Assembly (NCBI RefSeq): GCF_000717275.1
Contig: NZ_JNYV01000008.1
Span: 1 to 64,000 of the forward strand
Direction of reading: 5' to 3'
DNA length: 64,000 nucleotides
From: Kitasatospora arboriphila
GTDB taxonomy: Bacteria; Actinomycetota; Actinomycetes; Mycobacteriales; Mycobacteriaceae
Part shown: positions 60,907 through 64,000 of the stretch, piece after piece
Numbering within the stretch: position 1 is the first letter of the stretch
How the letters are laid out: each line of letters begins with the position of its first letter
The notes under the pieces: generated by a model
Told to the model about the DNA's origin: nothing
Seen by the model: the letters and a program-made list of their open reading frames with translations, nothing else
The model's database searches: none
Made by a program: the position numbers and the translations under genes

Positions 60907-61892
60907 CGGTTCATCGCTTTCTGCAAGGCTTCGGACATGGCTTCTGCTGACCCCTGCGAACTCTCGATGCGCCAGTCGGCCTCTTTGTCGTAGTCGAACC
61001 ACACGAACCCGGCCACGCCCTGGGACTTGTCCAGAAAGCCGACGAGGTCGTCGATCCATGTCGGCTTGGATCCACCTTGTTCCGCGCTGCCCACCTCGGT
61101 GACGAGAATCGGCTTGTCCGGAGCGAACTGGCGGATTTGGTCGAACGACTCACCGAACAGAGCCTTCGGTGGCGTCCATTCACCGCCGGGAATCGAGGTG
61201 CCCCAGTTGTATCCGTCCACCCCGATGACATCGACGACGTCGGCGCCGGGGTACCAGTCCGCGAGTTCCTCGCCGTCGAGGACCACATTGGGCGCCCAGA
61301 TCCAGCGCACGTTCTGCACGTTCTTGGTCGCGAAGATATTTCGCACATGCCGCCACGCCTGTACGTAGGTTTGCGGAGAGGTGCCTCCGGCCGGGCTCCA
61401 CGGATACCAGGTGCCGTTCGGTTCGTGGGCGAAACGCAGGTAGACCGGCTGTCCCCAGGCCGCCAGTTCGTCGGCCCACCGATACAGGTAGTCATCGTGT
61501 GCTCCCGAGATGATGGAATCCATCGTGAAAGCCGACCGGTCGTAGCTGTCGCCGCCTAGATGCCTCCACGGTTCCCACGTCACGATCGGATCCGCGCCCT
61601 TGCTGCGGACAGCGTCAAGACCGGAGATGGGCGGGATCGCGGTGAAATCGGAGAAGGACAGCACGATGCTCGGTTGTTCGCCGACGAGGGTCGCGACCGC
61701 GGCCACCTCGTTTGTGGCGGCCAGCCCACCGGGCGTACCGACACCGAAACGAAGGCACGTGTCCTTGGAACCATCGATGGACGTCGTATCGACGACGCAT
61801 GCGGATTCGGTAGAACAGGCAGCAAGACCCGACGAGGCGAACAACACACTGCACAGCAACGCGGTCAACCGCCACGCCGGCAAAGAACGCAT
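60903..61892 (-). CDS. GH26-like glycoside hydrolase lipoprotein
   Basis: The 329-residue protein has a signal ending in lipobox LAAC (Cys26), so it should be anchored outside the membrane. The mature part matches GH26 (mannanase/beta-glucanase) enzymes: acid/base Glu157 in RFAHEPNGTWYPW and nucleophile Glu266 in ILVTEVGSAE. It may trim or release the polymer made by the coupled GT2 enzyme. GAGG lies before the ATG. It is the first gene of the operon, and no promoter motif could be assigned in the upstream gap. Confidence 0.83.
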   Translation of the reverse strand: MRSLPAWRLTALLCSVLFASSGLAACSTESACVVDTTSIDGSKDTCLRFGVGTPGGLAATNEVAAVATLVGEQPSIVLSFSDFTAIPPISGLDAVRSKGADPIVTWEPWRHLGGDSYDRSAFTMDSIISGAHDDYLYRWADELAAWGQPVYLRFAHEPNGTWYPWSPAGGTSPQTYVQAWRHVRNIFATKNVQNVRWIWAPNVVLDGEELADWYPGADVVDVIGVDGYNWGTSIPGGEWTPPKALFGESFDQIRQFAPDKPILVTEVGSAEQGGSKPTWIDDLVGFLDKSQGVAGFVWFDYDKEADWRIESSQGSAEAMSEALQKAMNR

Positions 61893-62063
61893 CTACCACC
61901 TCTGTCGATGATCACCACTCGCCGAGTACGGCCACCCGGTCCACAGCTGCGTCCCTCCCCGAAAAAGACGTAACAGCCATTGTTCCTGATTTACCAGGAT
62001 TGCGTATGACGAAACTCGGGCCCGGCCCGACCCACCGAAGGGCACGTCAACGACCGTGCAAGA

Positions 62064-62798
62064 TCACCGGCGCGGTGCCGTGCGCAGCTCGACGGCGATC
62101 TCGGCGCCGAGTGCATGACCGGGGGCCAGCGGCAGGGAGTCGCCGCTCCAGAACCGGCCGGGGTCGAACCAATTCGGTTCTTTCTCGGTGGCGAGCAACC
62201 CCATCTCCTCATAGGTCAACGCGACCACTTCTGCGCAGTACGCCGACTCCAGCCCGACCTTCGACTGCTTCTTCGCGCGCCGCTCGGCCCGGCGTCGTTC
62301 GGCAGAACTACGCACCTTGTCGTCCAGAACCGGCACTCCCCGGGTGAAGTCGTTCACCGTCGGAACGCGGCCCTTGAACCACCGGCCGGCGAGCCGGGCA
62401 GTCGTCGGAAAGGCGGTCCCGTCCATTCTCGCGATCACCTTCAGGAGCAGATCCTCCTGCTCACGAGCGGCGTAGGGCGTGAGCTGCCGGATCCAGCATC
62501 GCTGACCGTACTTCTGCATCCACTGCTCGGCGGCCTCTCGGGCGTCGTTGAGTTGCACGCCTCGATGGTTGGTGCCGGTCCACATGTCGGTGAGTTTGTT
62601 GCCCAACTCGGCGTGCCACATCAATGGCGGCAGATCGTCGAGCGCGACCGCCATCGCCACATGGTTCACCGGGCTGTTGGTGAGGGTCTGGATGGCGCGG
62701 TCGGGACCCGACCGCCCCCGGAACAGCCACACATCGCCGGTCCGGGTGGAGTCGAGCGCCTCGTCGAGCGAGATGGCCGCAGGCCGCTGGGAATGCAC
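62064..62798 (-). CDS. permuted NlpC/P60-like (YiiX type) protein
   Basis: The 244-residue protein has the YiiX/LRAT-like circularly permuted papain fold. The first histidine motif comes early (SPVNHVAMAVAL), with GDVWLFRGR before it. The catalytic cysteine comes late (ESAYCAEVVALTYEEMGLL). Members cut or transfer amide or acyl groups, often at membranes or on peptidoglycan. There is no signal peptide, so it is probably cytoplasmic. Substrate unknown. It is divergent from a small membrane protein gene. Confidence 0.75.
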   Translation of the reverse strand: MHSQRPAAISLDEALDSTRTGDVWLFRGRSGPDRAIQTLTNSPVNHVAMAVALDDLPPLMWHAELGNKLTDMWTGTNHRGVQLNDAREAAEQWMQKYGQRCWIRQLTPYAAREQEDLLLKVIARMDGTAFPTTARLAGRWFKGRVPTVNDFTRGVPVLDDKVRSSAERRRAERRAKKQSKVGLESAYCAEVVALTYEEMGLLATEKEPNWFDPGRFWSGDSLPLAPGHALGAEIAVELRTAPRR

Positions 62799-62860
62799 AC
62801 GCAGAGCCTAAACGCGCCACGTCGACCCGCGCAGCATCACGGCGCCGGTACGCTCGACCG

Positions 62861-63031
62861 GTGCGCAATGCCTGGAAGTGGATCGGTTTGGCCGGTGTTG
62901 TAGGTGTCGCCGCGAGCGGAGTCCTGGTGCGACGGGATGTCCGCCAGCGCAACGCCTATACGGCCGACGACATCCGGGCCCGCCTGCACCAGCGATACGA
63001 GGAAGCAGAGGGGACCGCCCCGAACCGGTGA
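62861..63031 (+). CDS. small single-pass membrane protein
   Basis: The 56-residue protein starts at GTG and reads MRNAWKWIGLAGVVGVAASG, then a basic VRRDVRQR and an acidic helix (TADDIRARLHQRYEEAEG). The layout is an N-terminal anchor with a cytoplasmic tail, as in small proteins seen in many mycolic actinomycetes, but I recognise no named family. It is divergent from the YiiX-like gene and convergent with the SRPBCC gene, 18 bp apart. Confidence 0.65.
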   Translation: MRNAWKWIGLAGVVGVAASGVLVRRDVRQRNAYTADDIRARLHQRYEEAEGTAPNR

Positions 63032-63049
63032 CGCCGGTTGCTGTGGTGG

Positions 63050-63517
63050 TCAGGCGAAGCGGGCGGCGAGTGCCTCGAGCGTGCCGGTGATCCCTGAGCC
63101 GTTCTTCTTCTCGAACCCGAAGACCTCGATCATCTTGGGCGACTTCGCACTGCTGTAGTCGAACGTCTCGGTGACCTGCGTGGAGTCGGGGCCGAGTGTC
63201 GAGAACTCCCACCGCCACTTGTGACCCAGCGGATGCTGCCACTCCACCAGTTTGTCGTCCTCGAAGCCCGTCACGGTCGAGGTGATCTTGTACGGAAGTC
63301 CGTACTGCTTCATGCCGACGCTGAACTTCGCGCCTCGACTCAGCCGATCGGGTCCTTTCACCGGGGTGTCGCGGACTGTGCCCGATCCGTCGAGTTCGGG
63401 GTGCCGGTGAGGGTTGGCGACCAGCGCGAAGACCTCGGATACGGGTGCCTTCACCACCACCTGCCGGGCGATCTTGCGGGGGCCGGAATCGATTGTTGTC
63501 ACAGTTGTATCTGCCAT
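63050..63517 (-). CDS. SRPBCC/polyketide cyclase-like protein
   Basis: The 155-residue protein starts at MADTTVTTIDSGPRK; the upstream frame has no support. It has the SRPBCC pattern VVVKAPVSEVFALVANPHRHPELDGSGTV and a C-terminal helix after WRWEFSTLG. The fold binds hydrophobic ligands in a cavity, and members transport lipids or act as cyclases. No catalytic residue can be named. It overlaps nothing and stands convergent with a small membrane protein gene. Confidence 0.82.
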   Translation of the reverse strand: MADTTVTTIDSGPRKIARQVVVKAPVSEVFALVANPHRHPELDGSGTVRDTPVKGPDRLSRGAKFSVGMKQYGLPYKITSTVTGFEDDKLVEWQHPLGHKWRWEFSTLGPDSTQVTETFDYSSAKSPKMIEVFGFEKKNGSGITGTLEALAARFA

Positions 63518-63566
63518 GGCGCCAACGTACGCCGCGACCGCTGGTCGATGTGCGTCGAACGCATTC

Positions 63567-64000
63567 TCAGAGCGGGTATTTCGTCCCGGTCTCACGCTCG
63601 GCGGCACGCCACAGTTCGCCGGCCAGGTCGTAGTCGCAGGCGGTGGACGATCGCCCGGACAGCACCGGCGACCCTTTCAGCGCCCAGAGCCCATCCATCC
63701 CCACGTAGCTGCCTGGTGGAATCGGTTCGGTCAGGCAGTAGAGCGTGGACGCTGCGCCGGCATCGATGTCGTTGGCGGCGAGGGTCGCTACGGCCTTCAC
63801 CACCTTGTGTACCGGACCCAGCCGGGGCTTGTTCGAGATGTTGGACGCCACCCAGCCAGGCTGACTGAGCATCGCCGTGAGCGGAGAACCACTGTGGCGC
63901 AACCTCTTGTCGAGTTCGAGGCCCCACACCATCACAGCCAGCTTGGACCGGGCGTATGCGCGGGGCGGCGACCACCGTGCGCTGCGCAGATGCAGATCGC
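63567..64000 (-). CDS. short-chain dehydrogenase, C-terminal part
   Basis: This frame is open to the window edge; the start lies outside. The catalytic YxxxK is visible as YARSK at the beginning of the visible part, followed by LAVMVWGLELDKRLR and VASNISNKPRLGPV. It resembles the protochlorophyllide-reductase/retinol-dehydrogenase-like SDRs of actinomycetes, which reduce bulky carbonyl substrates with NAD(P)H. The nucleotide-binding half is not seen, so the cofactor is not assigned. It ends 50 bp from the SRPBCC gene. Confidence 0.8.
   Translation of the reverse strand, partial: DLHLRSARWSPPRAYARSKLAVMVWGLELDKRLRHSGSPLTAMLSQPGWVASNISNKPRLGPVHKVVKAVATLAANDIDAGAASTLYCLTEPIPPGSYVGMDGLWALKGSPVLSGRSSTACDYDLAGELWRAAERETGTKYPL

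Overview
The window comes from a high-GC, mycolic-acid-type actinomycete. The markers are a 13E12/DUF222-type HNH protein, DUF3556, DUF5313 and DUF6480 proteins, a monomeric NADP isocitrate dehydrogenase, a DinB protein of the mycothiol-linked type, an MMPL transporter and a mycolate/cyclopropane-type methyltransferase. Gordonia, Williamsia or Rhodococcus are the likeliest genera, but the sequence alone does not decide between them. No phage, IS element or CRISPR array was seen.

Region 1 (1-7.8 kb) holds housekeeping and envelope genes: the HNH fragment, a polytopic membrane protein, a serine-hydrolase lipoprotein, a LapA-domain protein, cinA, an Asp/Glu racemase and a DUF3556 membrane protein. 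Region 2 (7.8-17.7 kb) is a complete catechol ortho-cleavage module. It has catABC, pcaIJ, pcaD and pcaF, two IclR regulators and a DUF485/SSS symporter pair. GTACG-rich repeats lie in both divergent promoter regions. Region 3 (17.7-29.8 kb) carries homologues of the whole indole-3-acetate (auxin) catabolic set iacA, B, C, D, E, F, G, H and I. With them are a FixJ-like response regulator and a soluble PAS-PAS histidine kinase. Read together, regions 2 and 3 are a single route from indole-3-acetate to catechol to 3-oxoadipate to succinyl-CoA plus acetyl-CoA. A motif GTAARGAWWT recurs in all three divergent iac promoter regions. A four-copy 80-bp hairpin repeat separates the two modules.

Region 4 (29.7-45 kb) is mixed: a spore-photoproduct-lyase homologue, DinB, icd, a methyltransferase/enoyl-CoA isomerase pair, an MFS transporter, MarR and PadR regulators, SelO, a second serine-hydrolase lipoprotein and a PBP4-like D,D-peptidase. 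Region 5 (45-49.4 kb) is a signalling island with an EAL-DICT protein, a GAF-EAL protein, a small ANTAR protein and a TupA-like ATP-grasp protein. Region 6 (49.4-50.4 kb) has four tRNA genes (Phe, Asp and Glu on minus, Lys on plus) and a 26-residue membrane peptide.

Region 7 (50.4-64 kb) has an MpaB-type oxygenase with a TetR regulator, an MMPL transporter coupled to a PolX-like PHP protein, and an alpha/beta hydrolase. It also has a tightly overlapping five-gene operon: GH26 lipoprotein, GAF-PP2C phosphatase, cellulose-synthase-like GT2, STAS antagonist and anti-sigma-type kinase. The GT2 enzyme has no PilZ domain and carries an insertion of about 155 residues between catalytic motifs. That operon looks like polysaccharide synthesis under partner-switching control and is, with the iac locus, the most interesting part of the window. 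The window ends inside an SDR gene.
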